A stretch of DNA of 64,000 nt from Dyadobacter sp. CY323 (GTDB taxonomy: Bacteria; Bacteroidota; Bacteroidia; Cytophagales; Spirosomataceae), in the NCBI RefSeq assembly GCF_021390245.1, contig NZ_JAJUXH010000010.1, forward strand, positions 248,001-312,000, in the 5' to 3' direction. Below the pieces are notes generated by a model. The model was given only the letters and a program-made list of their open reading frames with translations. It searched no databases and had not been told where the DNA came from. Position numbers and translations under genes: made by a program. Within the stretch, counting starts at the first letter, position 1. Every line of letters starts with the position of its first letter. Below, in pieces: positions 35,339 through 45,567 of the stretch.

Positions 35339-37999
35339 TCATTGAAATTCCGCCCGTTGTTTTTCGATAAGTGCCCGCATAGGCTGATAGCGCGTCAAAA
35401 AATGCTGATAATCGGCAGGCTCGGCATATTGCCTCACTTTTTCGTCTCCTTCTGCCGCCTGGGTTAATAAACCCTGATCTAAGCTCAGATAGGCATATTG
35501 CTCCCAGATCTCCGGCGCATATTCATTGTACCGCAATGCGTCGATCACCAGCTTGTAGGCTTTGGTAGGTTGCTTTTTATTTCGGAAATAGGATGAGGCG
35601 GCAGCCACTGCTTTTGCATTAAATGGGTTAGCTCGAACAAGTTGCGACATTGTTACGTCAGAAGGATTTTTTGTAGCTACTAGCAAAAGCGAATCGGATG
35701 CAGTTTTCAAACTTACCCCAGAAAGTAATGTTTGTTTCAACTGTTCGACGGCAGGATTACTCTCCTTTTCCTGCAATTTATCCAGCAAGATCACCGCGAT
35801 CTCCTTTTTGTTTGAAAGTGCATTGGCGACCGCCATTCCAATCGTCCCCTCAATTCCCTCAACCACCGAAAGTGGCTCCATTGCTTTGTCGTATAAGCCC
35901 AACTGTAATAGCCAGTGTCCCAAAATCTTATGATACAGATCGCTTTTCTGATCGTCTTCGGCAGCCCAGGCCGAAAGCGTTTCTAATGCCCTTAACTTAT
36001 CGCCACTGTAAAATTCAGAGTATAATGCTGCAAAGCTGAGATCCTGAGAAAGTACCGGATTTTTTGCGGCAAGTTTAGGCAAAAGTCTTGCAGGAAAACT
36101 GTCCAGCTTCGCCTGATTTGTAGCGTAATTAATCAAATATGCAAATGACGACGCGCTCAAAAGTGAGTCCGGCTGAACAACGTTTTGGTTGTAAGTTTCT
36201 TTCGAAAACCGTTGCCTCAAATTCTTTACAGCCAGCCAGTTTGCCTGCCAGGAATTGTAATCCTGCTTTTCACTGCCCTGAGAAAGTGAATCAAGCAGCT
36301 GTGAATCGGTGCTTTTTGCCAGAATAGCTAACAAATTGGTAGCAGGAATTTCTGGACGCTGCGAGTACGATTTCGATTTATCTACATAATAATATGCCGA
36401 ATCCGCCACATTCGTCTTTGCATAAAGCATTCCCAGGTTATTCAGCAACTCGCCACTTTTTGGAAACTTTTGAATGCCTTCTTTTAAGCTGTAAACCGCA
36501 TCAAAAAAAAGATTCTCCTGGGTAAGAATTCCGCTGAGTCCCGCATAAGCCTGGGGAGAAGGGTTTTTTAAAAGAGCTTGTCTGAAATAGTACGCTCCAG
36601 CATTCTGGTCGCCTTGTTTTAGCGCCAGCGAAGCCAGTGCATAATTGGATTTATGATTCTGAAATTCCTGTTGCAATGCGAGCTTATAGTATTGCTCGGC
36701 CAAAGTAAACTGTTGCAAAGTCGCATGAAGATCCCCCAACCCATTAAAATAACCCGCAATTGCCTGATTGACCGGAAGTAACTTTTGAGTGGAAAATAAG
36801 ACGAATACTGCAGCAACCCCAAACAGACGTGTCTGAGTCAAACCGAAACGGAGTGGTTTGTAAAGAACTTTGTAAACGGCCAGTCTTTGTTGAAAAAGAG
36901 GATAAAAATTGATCAACACATAAAAAAGAAATAGCACACTCATCGCTAATTGACCCTGCACAACCACATCTTCCAACGTTTCCAAAACCGGGTCGTTTGC
37001 AGTGCCAGCCATCAATGCCGAAAATGCGACGGCAATCAGGAACATTCCTAGATAAAGCCAGAAACCGGTACTCCGAAAGGGGATCAAGCCACCCGTCGAA
37101 TCGGCACGCCGCCGGAAACCCCACAAACCTAAAATTGCCGAAATTAATGCAAGAATAATCGGACTAATCAATGTGACGTTCCAATCGATCTGCTTCGTGT
37201 TTCTAAGAAAGATCAGAACAAGTACTAACAAATAAAGCACGCTGATCACCAGAAAGTTAACCAATCCGGATTTTCCTTTATTGACTGATCCGCTCGTGCT
37301 CAGCCAAACCAGCCCCGCCATAATTTCCGTGGAACTCACCAGCAGGAAAAGCACCGTGATGACCAGCCAAAGTGGAAATGAGTAAACCGCTGCATTTAAA
37401 GCCGGGTGGGAAGATGTCGTTGATATAAAGACAATTAGAGCGATTAATGTAGAAATCCCAAGAAAACTTATGATCCGGGCACTTATTCCAAAGTCCTGCC
37501 GAAAGGCGTGAAAGTAATAGCTCACGCCACCATATAAAATCACTGTCAGGATAAATAGAAGCCGACTTTCTCCCAAAACACCTAGCGATTCAAGTCTGGA
37601 AAAACCGAGAAATAAAATAAAAATAATCATTCCGGCCAGGTACCAGAATCGCGGCATTGTTGTAAGTGCCGCCAGGATCAGGGAAAGACCCGCGAATGCA
37701 AAAACCCAAAAGATCCTGATCGTCAGCAAATCAACCTCCATGACAGACGCGATGAAGCTTTCGGTTACCAAATGCGAAAGGGACGAAACGCCATATTGCC
37801 ACTGCCCGAGCTGAAGAATATCTACCGAGGTACTGATATCCGAAAGCTCACTCAACACATTCCAGCGAACGACATTATCCAGTGGATCTATCGTTTTAAC
37901 AATAAAAAAAAGCACGGCTAAAACGATCAGAACCAAGCCGGCAATCACCATCCTGCGTTCCGACGAAGACCATACTTTCCAGAAAAAGAATTCCTTCAT
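35339..37999 (-). CDS. Polytopic membrane protein with C-terminal TPR domain (886 aa)
   Basis: The first about 425 residues contain some 11-12 hydrophobic segments (for example MVIAGLVLIVLAVLFFIV, FWYLAGMIIFILFLGF, LAMSVLFLFYVLINF). The remaining about 460 are helical TPR-like repeats (LHATLQQFTLAEQYYKLALQ, ALKQGDQNAGAYYFRQALLK, GELLNNLGMLYAKTNVADSA). This plan is like O-antigen-ligase-type or oligosaccharyltransferase-like TPR membrane proteins, but no catalytic motif is visible. It heads a minus-strand unit with the 150-residue protein and the ABC ATPase. Confidence 0.72.
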   Translation of the reverse strand: MKEFFFWKVWSSSERRMVIAGLVLIVLAVLFFIVKTIDPLDNVVRWNVLSELSDISTSVDILQLGQWQYGVSSLSHLVTESFIASVMEVDLLTIRIFWVFAFAGLSLILAALTTMPRFWYLAGMIIFILFLGFSRLESLGVLGESRLLFILTVILYGGVSYYFHAFRQDFGISARIISFLGISTLIALIVFISTTSSHPALNAAVYSFPLWLVITVLFLLVSSTEIMAGLVWLSTSGSVNKGKSGLVNFLVISVLYLLVLVLIFLRNTKQIDWNVTLISPIILALISAILGLWGFRRRADSTGGLIPFRSTGFWLYLGMFLIAVAFSALMAGTANDPVLETLEDVVVQGQLAMSVLFLFYVLINFYPLFQQRLAVYKVLYKPLRFGLTQTRLFGVAAVFVLFSTQKLLPVNQAIAGYFNGLGDLHATLQQFTLAEQYYKLALQQEFQNHKSNYALASLALKQGDQNAGAYYFRQALLKNPSPQAYAGLSGILTQENLFFDAVYSLKEGIQKFPKSGELLNNLGMLYAKTNVADSAYYYVDKSKSYSQRPEIPATNLLAILAKSTDSQLLDSLSQGSEKQDYNSWQANWLAVKNLRQRFSKETYNQNVVQPDSLLSASSFAYLINYATNQAKLDSFPARLLPKLAAKNPVLSQDLSFAALYSEFYSGDKLRALETLSAWAAEDDQKSDLYHKILGHWLLQLGLYDKAMEPLSVVEGIEGTIGMAVANALSNKKEIAVILLDKLQEKESNPAVEQLKQTLLSGVSLKTASDSLLLVATKNPSDVTMSQLVRANPFNAKAVAAASSYFRNKKQPTKAYKLVIDALRYNEYAPEIWEQYAYLSLDQGLLTQAAEGDEKVRQYAEPADYQHFLTRYQPMRALIEKQRAEFQ

Positions 38000-38017
38000 A
38001 TAATTATTTAAGTGCGA

Positions 38018-38350
38018 TCAAAACCCGGTAATCTCAACGAGATCACTCGTTTCCAGCAAATCAAAAGCCTGGATCAATTGTGAATTAAAAATTTGCATTA
38101 ACCTGACCTTCGACGTATTTCCACAAGTCAGCCAGATTACTTTTGGGGGACTGCCATTTCGGTTTAACAGTGTCACGAAATCATCATCTTTTGTTATAAC
38201 GATCGCGTCTTTCTTTCTCGCATCAAAAAAGATCTCTTTATCGTCTGCCTCAGCAAGGCCCAGGAATTGAGCAGAGTAACATTCAATTTTGAAAGTTGAA
38301 GTGATCCAGGGAGCAAGACTGGGTGGGAGCTGGGCGTCAAGAATGATCAT
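38018..38350 (-). CDS. DUF5615 PIN-like protein (probable toxin)
   Basis: 110 residues. The N-terminal IILDAQLPPSLAPWI supplies the first Asp of a PIN-like core, DKEIFFDARKKDAIVITKDDDFV supplies the second acidic cluster, and the segment VIWLTCGNTSK closes the fold. DUF5615 proteins are PIN-like and usually paired with DUF433, suggesting an RNase toxin. The gene follows the DUF433 gene with no gap (stop and start codons abut). Confidence 0.85.
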   Translation of the reverse strand: MIILDAQLPPSLAPWITSTFKIECYSAQFLGLAEADDKEIFFDARKKDAIVITKDDDFVTLLNRNGSPPKVIWLTCGNTSKVRLMQIFNSQLIQAFDLLETSDLVEITGF

Positions 38351-38584
38351 TTAAGCAGCCTGTAAAACCGGATGGTTAAGCTTTACCGCCGCATACATAA
38401 GGCTTGCAGTAATGTCTTCCGGTTCAAGGTCAGGCAACTCATCGATCAGAATCTGTTCCGGAGTCAGTCCATTTGCCAGTAGTTCAAGAATGTCGGTCAC
38501 ACGTACACGCATATTGCGTATACAAGGCTTGCCCCCACATTGGTTTGGGTTAAAAGTGATGCGTTCAAGAAGTTGTTTATCCAT
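38351..38584 (-). CDS. DUF433 protein (probable antitoxin)
   Basis: 77 residues: ITFNPNQCGGKPCIRNMRVRVTDILELLANG then LTPEQILIDELPDLEPEDI, the DUF433 signature, a helix-turn-helix-like DNA-binding domain. It is upstream of the PIN-like partner as antitoxins of VapBC-type pairs usually are. A -7 element (TAAATTTG, minus strand, 38605-38612) lies about 21 bases before its ATG. Confidence 0.87.
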   Translation of the reverse strand: MDKQLLERITFNPNQCGGKPCIRNMRVRVTDILELLANGLTPEQILIDELPDLEPEDITASLMYAAVKLNHPVLQAA

Positions 38585-38604
38585 TGTGTTCCTATCAACC
38601 TTGT

Positions 38605-38612
38605 CAAATTTA
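38605..38612 (-). promoter_or_regulatory. -7 element TAAATTTG of the DUF433/DUF5615 pair
   Basis: Minus-strand TAAATTTG fits TAnnTTTG 21 bases before the DUF433 ATG, giving a very short leader. No TTG at -33. Confidence 0.45.
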
Positions 38613-38775
38613 ACCTTTTTTGCTACTGATTAAAATAGTCAACTACTTCGAAACTCCCGTTGCTTGGACAACGCTCCACTGTTTACAGGTAACAATGCAG
38701 GAATCAAGAGCCTATTAATTGCCAAAAAACAGGCCGATTTTCTAAAAAATATCCTATTAATCAAGTGGCTTGCTA

Positions 38776-38806
38776 TTGGTACTAACCAAATTATCTCCTA
38801 CTTTTG
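38776..38806 (+). promoter_or_regulatory. Promoter of atpD (TTG-N20-TACTTTTG)
   Basis: TTG at 38776-38778 and TACTTTTG at 38799-38806 have a 20-base spacer, matching both Bacteroidota promoter boxes. The predicted transcript starts near 38813, about 36 bases before the ATG. Confidence 0.68.
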
Positions 38807-38830
38807 CGGTCTGAAAAAAACCTCATCTGA

Positions 38831-40363
<1,533 letters not shown>

Positions 40364-40401
40364 TCGGAGAATCCGCTGCTGAGCCGTTAGCCTATACTAT
40401 T

Positions 40402-40434
40402 TTGCTAACAGCCAATCGCTAACAGCTAAAAGCT
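40402..40434 (+). repeat. GCTAAAAGC-type interspersed leader repeat, copy 3
   Basis: GCTAACAGCCAATCGCTAA then CAGCTAAAAGCTA lie between atpD and atpC and end about five bases before the atpC ATG. A degenerate GTTAGCC just upstream (40385-40392) may be part of the unit. Same orientation relative to the downstream gene as copies 1 and 2. Confidence 0.65.
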
Positions 40435-40439
40435 AAAAA

Positions 40440-40682
40440 ATGCATTTAGAAATAATTACGCCAGATAAAAAAGTTTTCGCGGGAGAGGCCAACTCCGTTA
40501 CTTTACCAGGAACCGAGGGACAATTTCAGGTACTGAACCGTCACGCACCGTTGGTGAGCGCACTTGCCAAAGGGGACGTTGTGGTAGATACCGGAGTTAC
40601 CAAGCAAACTTACCTGATCGACGGCGGCGTTGTGGAGGTACTTAATAATAAGGTGCTGGTTCTCGCAGAAGCTATTTTATAG
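40440..40682 (+). CDS. atpC: F0F1 ATP synthase subunit epsilon
   Basis: 80 residues: the beta-sandwich domain only (LEIITPDKKVFAGEANSVTLPGTEGQFQVL, spread over 3-32, and the DGGVVEVLNNKVLVLAE end). The C-terminal helical hairpin of longer epsilons is missing, as is common in Bacteroidota, so the usual helical inhibition of ATPase activity would not be available. It lies 76 bases after atpD in the same direction and ahead of a terminator. Confidence 0.92.
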   Translation: MHLEIITPDKKVFAGEANSVTLPGTEGQFQVLNRHAPLVSALAKGDVVVDTGVTKQTYLIDGGVVEVLNNKVLVLAEAIL

Positions 40683-40699
40683 AAATACAAGATTGAAGG

Positions 40700-40737
40700 A
40701 AAAGCAGAGGCTGGAAACGGTCTCTGCTTTTTTGTTT
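40700..40737 (+). terminator. Intrinsic terminator of atpDC
   Basis: AAAAGCAGAG (40700-40709) pairs with CTCTGCTTTT (40722-40731), followed by a T-rich tail, 18 bases after the atpC stop codon. Confidence 0.8.
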
Positions 40738-40850
40738 TTATTTACTCAAAATATAAAAAATACATTTAGTAACCGGAGGACGTAAAGTTCCTATAATTTA
40801 CTATAATTGAGTACCTTACCAAACGTACCTCAACTAATAGATTCCTGCCG

Positions 40851-41738
40851 GTGAAACTATCTATCCAAAACCTTCAAAAAACTTATCCCAATGGGGTAAG
40901 AGCCTTAAAAGGCATTGACCTCGTTATTGAAACCGGAATGTTTGGCCTTCTCGGGCCAAATGGCGCGGGAAAATCCTCGCTCATGCGTACCATTGCCACG
41001 TTGCAGGAAGCGGATGCCGGCAGCATTTTTCTCGACGATCTGGATGTTTTGAATGATAAACCTGCCGTTAGACGGATATTGGGCTACTTACCTCAGGAAT
41101 TTGGGGTTTATCCGAAAATCAGCTCGGAAGTTATGCTTGACCACATTGCGCAGTTAAAAGGAATTCTTGATGCCAAGGAACGAAAACAGACCGTAGCGGC
41201 TTTGCTGGCGCGGGTTAACCTTTACAATGACCGCAAAAAACACCTCGGCACGTTCTCTGGCGGGATGAAACAACGGTTCGGTATCGCGCAGGCACTTCTC
41301 GCAAATCCAAAACTCATCATTGTGGACGAACCAACCGCCGGACTGGACCCGGCGGAAAGAAACCGCTTTTACAATCTCCTCAGTGAGTTAGGCGAAAATA
41401 CGATCGTCATTCTCTCCACGCATATTGTGGAAGATGTACGGACATTATGCAGCGACTTTGCCATTATATGTAAAGGTGAAGTACTCCGAAACGGAAATCC
41501 CGATGAAGCCGTCAAAGAGTTGGAAGGCTACATTTACAGTATCACGATCGAAAAATCAGACATAGAAGAGTATAAAGCGAAATACCAGGTGATCTCGGCG
41601 CAAATGAAAAGCGGCAAACTAAGTATCAGGATTTTTTCAGAAACCGATCCTGGAATCGGATTTCTTCCGGTTGAACCGATCCTGGAAGACATTTACTTCC
41701 ACCAGATTGCTTCCAAAATGGACGTAATCGCTTTGTAA
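40851..41738 (+). CDS. ABC transporter ATP-binding protein (ABC-2 type exporter)
   Basis: 295 residues, GTG start. Walker A GPNGAGKSS at 35-43, signature FSGGMKQRFGIAQALL, Walker B LIIVDEPTAGLDP, and a switch His in ILSTH. The C-terminal about 75 residues are a regulatory/dimer domain as in DrrA/NatA-type exporters. It lies 24 bases before the permease/M1 fusion, which supplies the membrane part, so the two make one transporter. The substrate is unknown. Confidence 0.9.
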   Translation: MKLSIQNLQKTYPNGVRALKGIDLVIETGMFGLLGPNGAGKSSLMRTIATLQEADAGSIFLDDLDVLNDKPAVRRILGYLPQEFGVYPKISSEVMLDHIAQLKGILDAKERKQTVAALLARVNLYNDRKKHLGTFSGGMKQRFGIAQALLANPKLIIVDEPTAGLDPAERNRFYNLLSELGENTIVILSTHIVEDVRTLCSDFAIICKGEVLRNGNPDEAVKELEGYIYSITIEKSDIEEYKAKYQVISAQMKSGKLSIRIFSETDPGIGFLPVEPILEDIYFHQIASKMDVIAL

Positions 41739-41762
41739 TCCCTCACTTCTAATGTCTCTGCT

Positions 41763-44700
41763 ATGTTCTCTCAAATATTTACGTTTGAACTGAAATACCG
41801 TTTCAACCGCCCGGCCACCTGGATCTATTTTGGCGTTTACGTACTTGTGGGTTTCCTTTCCGTCGCAACCGGCTGGACTCCCGCATCTGAAAAAGTAATG
41901 CATAATGCCCCATGGACAATGGCGGAGGGAAACATTTTTTTCAGCTTCACCATGATGCTGGTTTGCTCGGCGGTAATGGGTGTTCCACTTTATCGTGACA
42001 TTGAGTACCAAACCCGTAACTACCTTTTCGCCGCCCCGATCACCAAAGCCGGCTATTTCTGGGGCAGGTTTTTGGGTTCATTTATTTATGTGCTGCTGAT
42101 CGGCACCGGTTTTAGCGTGGGCAGTTACATCGGTTCATTTATTGGCCCGCCTCTCGGCTGGGTACCTGCGGAAAGAGTGGGCGATTACAACCTCTGGAAT
42201 TACTTTTATCCGTATTTCGTATTTTCCATCGGCAACCTGATCTTGTCGTCAACCATTTTCTTTGCGCTTGTATCATTTACCCGAAATGTCAAAGTCATTT
42301 ACTCCGCAAGTATCCTGCTTTTCATTGCTTATCTGCTGGGTAATTTTCTTGCCAAAGACATTGAGAATCACGAACTCGTAAAACTTCTTGACCCGTTTGC
42401 GATCAATACTTTTACACTGGAAACGCGCTTTACAACACCATATGAGAAAAACCACGTACTCACGCCCATTTCGACCATTTACCTATTAAATCGGCTTATA
42501 TGGGTCGGAATGGCGATCTTACTTATCCTTTTTACCTATTACAAATTCAGCTTCTCCAAATTTTTACAACCTGAAATAACCGGAAATAAAAAAGCAAAAA
42601 AAGGCGAGAAAGACGAAGCTGCACCAACATTTATTCCAAAAGTTCATCAGCATTTCGGGAATGTCTATAACCAAAGGATTTTCTGGAACCTTACCAAAAT
42701 TGAATTCCTGAACGTTATCCGGGATAATTATTTCAGAGCAATCGTGCTCGGAGCATTGATATTTCTGGTGCTGGATATCTGGATCGGGGACACCATCTAC
42801 AGCGTGAGCAACCTGCCGCTCACCATTTTTATCATGGATTATAAAGGCTATGACTATAATGTATTCATTTTCATCATCCTTCTTTTCTACACCGGAGAAG
42901 CAGTACACCGCGAAAAAGCCACACGTTACAACATCCTGAACGACGCATTGCCCGTCTCCAATCTCATTCTCTACTTTTCCAAATTGTCTGGATTGATCGG
43001 AATTGCAGCCATCATGGCGACTATTCCAATAGTAATTGGGATGATCATCCAGATCATTAAAGGTTTTACCGATTTCAATCTGCCGGTTTATTTCATTGAT
43101 TCCTACCTGCTTACATTACCCGGTTTCATTCAAATGCTGCTGCTCTCTTTCGCAGTGCATATTCTGGTCAATAATAAGTTCGCAGGCCACGGTGTTGCCA
43201 TGCTGATCTGGATTGCGATGTTCCTGCTCCGGAATTTTGCCGAAATGAACTACAATCTGTTCTTTTACTTTTTCACACCCGATTTCAGATGGTCTGATAT
43301 GAATGGGCTGGGGCACTTTGCGAAGCCGCTTTTCTGGTTCAATTTCTACTGGTTGTTTCTTGGAATGCTACTGGCTTCGCTTGCTTATTTGTTTTTTCAG
43401 CGAGGCGTCGTGGGGGGTTTCAAGGAAAGGTGGAGAGTGGCATTGCAGCGTTTCAATGGCGTTCCCAGAATACTCGTCCCGCTATTTTTCATTTGCTGGA
43501 TCGGCAGCGGCGCATTCATTTATTACAATGTGAGTTATCTGAACAACTATTATAGCGCTTCCGAAAACCGTGAGAATCAGGCGTTATATGAGAAAAAGCT
43601 GAAAAAGTACGAAAACCTGCCAATGCCCAAGATTACCAGCCTGATCGTTAATGCAGACATTTTCCCTGAGGAACGCAAAGTTTCTATTTATGGCAAAATG
43701 ATCATTAAAAATAAAACCGATGAACCCATTAAAACCCTGCATTTAATGAGTGCGGACGAGGATCTGGAATACAAAATGCTTTATAATGGGAAGAACCTTC
43801 CTTTCAGTTATCCTGCCAAACATCCCTATTCCAAATTCTCCTTTTTGAAAAAAGGCGAGCAAAACTTCAATTACCGGATCTATAATTTGCCCGCGACCAT
43901 GCAGCCCGGAGATTCCGCCTTACTGGAAATTTACTCGGTGAAGGCGAATAAAGGTTTTCTCAACAATGGGTTTAGCCGGGAAGTGTTGAATAACGGCACG
44001 TTTTACAGCGGAGGTCTGCCCAGTTTCGGCTATTCTGCGGAAGCTGAGCTGGAAAGCGATGAATACCGGAAAAAACTCGGCCTAAAACCAAAAAAAGACG
44101 ACCTGCCCGACCACAACGATCCCAAAGGAATCCGGACGATGCTGTTTAATGACGATGCGGATATGGTTCACTTTGAAGCAACCGTGAGCACAACAGCCGA
44201 CCAGCTTGCCATTGCGCCAGGTTATCTGTTGAAAACCTGGGAGAAAGGAGGTCGCAAATACTATCATTATGTCCAGGATACGCCGATTGATCTCTTTTTC
44301 ACCCTCGTATCTGCAAAGTATGACGTGCTGAAAGACGTACAAAAATTACCGGACGGAAGAAGCATCAACATCGAGATATTTCATGATAAAAGCCATCCAT
44401 ATAACCTTCAGCGTTTTAACACTGCTTATAAAGATGGGCTGAAATATTTCTCCGAAACCTACGGGCCCTTTCAATTCCGGCAAATGCGGCTGATGGAATT
44501 CCCTCGTTATGAGAGCTTTGCTCAAAGCTTTGCAAACACGGTACCATATTCCGAAAATTTTGGCTGGGTAGCGGATTTCCAAAGTCCGGATGATTTTGAC
44601 TATACCTACTTCGTAACTGCTCATGAACTGGCGCATCAATGGTGGGGGCATCAGGTTACCCCAAATAAAACTCGTGGATCCAACCTGGTTTCCGAAGCAT

Positions 44701-45410
44701 TAGCAGAATACACTGCTTTGATTTTGACCGAGCGCAAATATGGAAAAGACAATATGAAACGGTTCCTGAAAGACGAGCTCGACAAATACCTGCGCGGACG
44801 GGCGAATGAAGCAAAAAAAGAAAACACCTTTATAAACTGCAACCGGCCATATGAATGGTATTACAAAGGCAGCCTGATCATGTATGGATTGCGCGATCTG
44901 GTCGGAGATACCGCGGTAAATCAGGCATTGCGGGAATTCAGGGACGAATATGCATTACGTGAGAATCCGCCATTCGCCGGAAGTAACAACCTCTTTGCCT
45001 ACCTTGATAAGCACACGCCGGATTCATTAAGATACTACCTCAACGATACCTGGAAAAAGATCACTTTGTACGAAAATAAATTCGAAAAAGCCTCATCAAA
45101 AGCAGCTGGAAAGGATATGTATGATGTATCATTTACGTTTTCTTCCAAGAAGTTTTATGCCGATAGCAGCGGAAAAGAAACAGTAGCGCCCATGAACGAC
45201 TACATCGACCTGGGTGTCTTCGCGGCCGAAACAACAAACAAGGGAGGCCAAAAACAAACTAACCCATTATTTATCAAAAAATACAAGCTGAAACCCGGCA
45301 CTCAAACTGTGACCATGCGGGTGAAAGGCAAACCGGTGAAAGCGGGCATTGATCCTTATAACAAGCTGATCGATCGGATACCAGATGATAATTCCGGGGA
45401 CGTTGAGTAA
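41763..45410 (+). CDS. ABC-2 permease fused to an M1-type aminopeptidase domain
   Basis: 1215 residues. The first half is membrane-embedded with two sets of about six helices (about 20-270 and 325-590) characteristic of ABC-2 permeases. A soluble region follows and carries the zinc site HELAHQWWGHQ at H954-E955-H958 and the distal Glu in SEALAEY (E978). I count 19 residues between H958 and E978, where classical M1 enzymes have 18, and there is no GAMEN motif. A Tyr in WYYKGSLIMYG may be the transition-state residue. A peptidase on the exported side may act on cargo or on small peptides; the fusion is known in Bacteroidota, but its physiological substrate is not. It pairs with the preceding ATPase gene. 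Confidence 0.88.
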   Translation: MFSQIFTFELKYRFNRPATWIYFGVYVLVGFLSVATGWTPASEKVMHNAPWTMAEGNIFFSFTMMLVCSAVMGVPLYRDIEYQTRNYLFAAPITKAGYFWGRFLGSFIYVLLIGTGFSVGSYIGSFIGPPLGWVPAERVGDYNLWNYFYPYFVFSIGNLILSSTIFFALVSFTRNVKVIYSASILLFIAYLLGNFLAKDIENHELVKLLDPFAINTFTLETRFTTPYEKNHVLTPISTIYLLNRLIWVGMAILLILFTYYKFSFSKFLQPEITGNKKAKKGEKDEAAPTFIPKVHQHFGNVYNQRIFWNLTKIEFLNVIRDNYFRAIVLGALIFLVLDIWIGDTIYSVSNLPLTIFIMDYKGYDYNVFIFIILLFYTGEAVHREKATRYNILNDALPVSNLILYFSKLSGLIGIAAIMATIPIVIGMIIQIIKGFTDFNLPVYFIDSYLLTLPGFIQMLLLSFAVHILVNNKFAGHGVAMLIWIAMFLLRNFAEMNYNLFFYFFTPDFRWSDMNGLGHFAKPLFWFNFYWLFLGMLLASLAYLFFQRGVVGGFKERWRVALQRFNGVPRILVPLFFICWIGSGAFIYYNVSYLNNYYSASENRENQALYEKKLKKYENLPMPKITSLIVNADIFPEERKVSIYGKMIIKNKTDEPIKTLHLMSADEDLEYKMLYNGKNLPFSYPAKHPYSKFSFLKKGEQNFNYRIYNLPATMQPGDSALLEIYSVKANKGFLNNGFSREVLNNGTFYSGGLPSFGYSAEAELESDEYRKKLGLKPKKDDLPDHNDPKGIRTMLFNDDADMVHFEATVSTTADQLAIAPGYLLKTWEKGGRKYYHYVQDTPIDLFFTLVSAKYDVLKDVQKLPDGRSINIEIFHDKSHPYNLQRFNTAYKDGLKYFSETYGPFQFRQMRLMEFPRYESFAQSFANTVPYSENFGWVADFQSPDDFDYTYFVTAHELAHQWWGHQVTPNKTRGSNLVSEALAEYTALILTERKYGKDNMKRFLKDELDKYLRGRANEAKKENTFINCNRPYEWYYKGSLIMYGLRDLVGDTAVNQALREFRDEYALRENPPFAGSNNLFAYLDKHTPDSLRYYLNDTWKKITLYENKFEKASSKAAGKDMYDVSFTFSSKKFYADSSGKETVAPMNDYIDLGVFAAETTNKGGQKQTNPLFIKKYKLKPGTQTVTMRVKGKPVKAGIDPYNKLIDRIPDDNSGDVE

Positions 45411-45516
45411 ACCAGCTGCACAGTAACAGAAGTTTAAGCTCCAAAGATTCTTTGCCTGAAACATAATTATGCCTTTATTTTATTCTTCAAAACCTAACCC
45501 CCGACGAATATAGAGG

Positions 45517-45546
45517 TTGCAAAAAGAAAAAGTTTTCCTATTTTCG
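45517..45546 (+). promoter_or_regulatory. Promoter of the APC permease (TTG-N19-TATTTTCG)
   Basis: TTG at 45517-45519 and TATTTTCG at 45539-45546 have a 19-base spacer. The -7 box differs from TAnnTTTG at one base. It places the transcription start near 45553 and so supports the ATG at 45568 over an upstream in-frame TTG. Confidence 0.55.
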
Positions 45547-45567
45547 AAAACTACTTTTCACTCCTGC

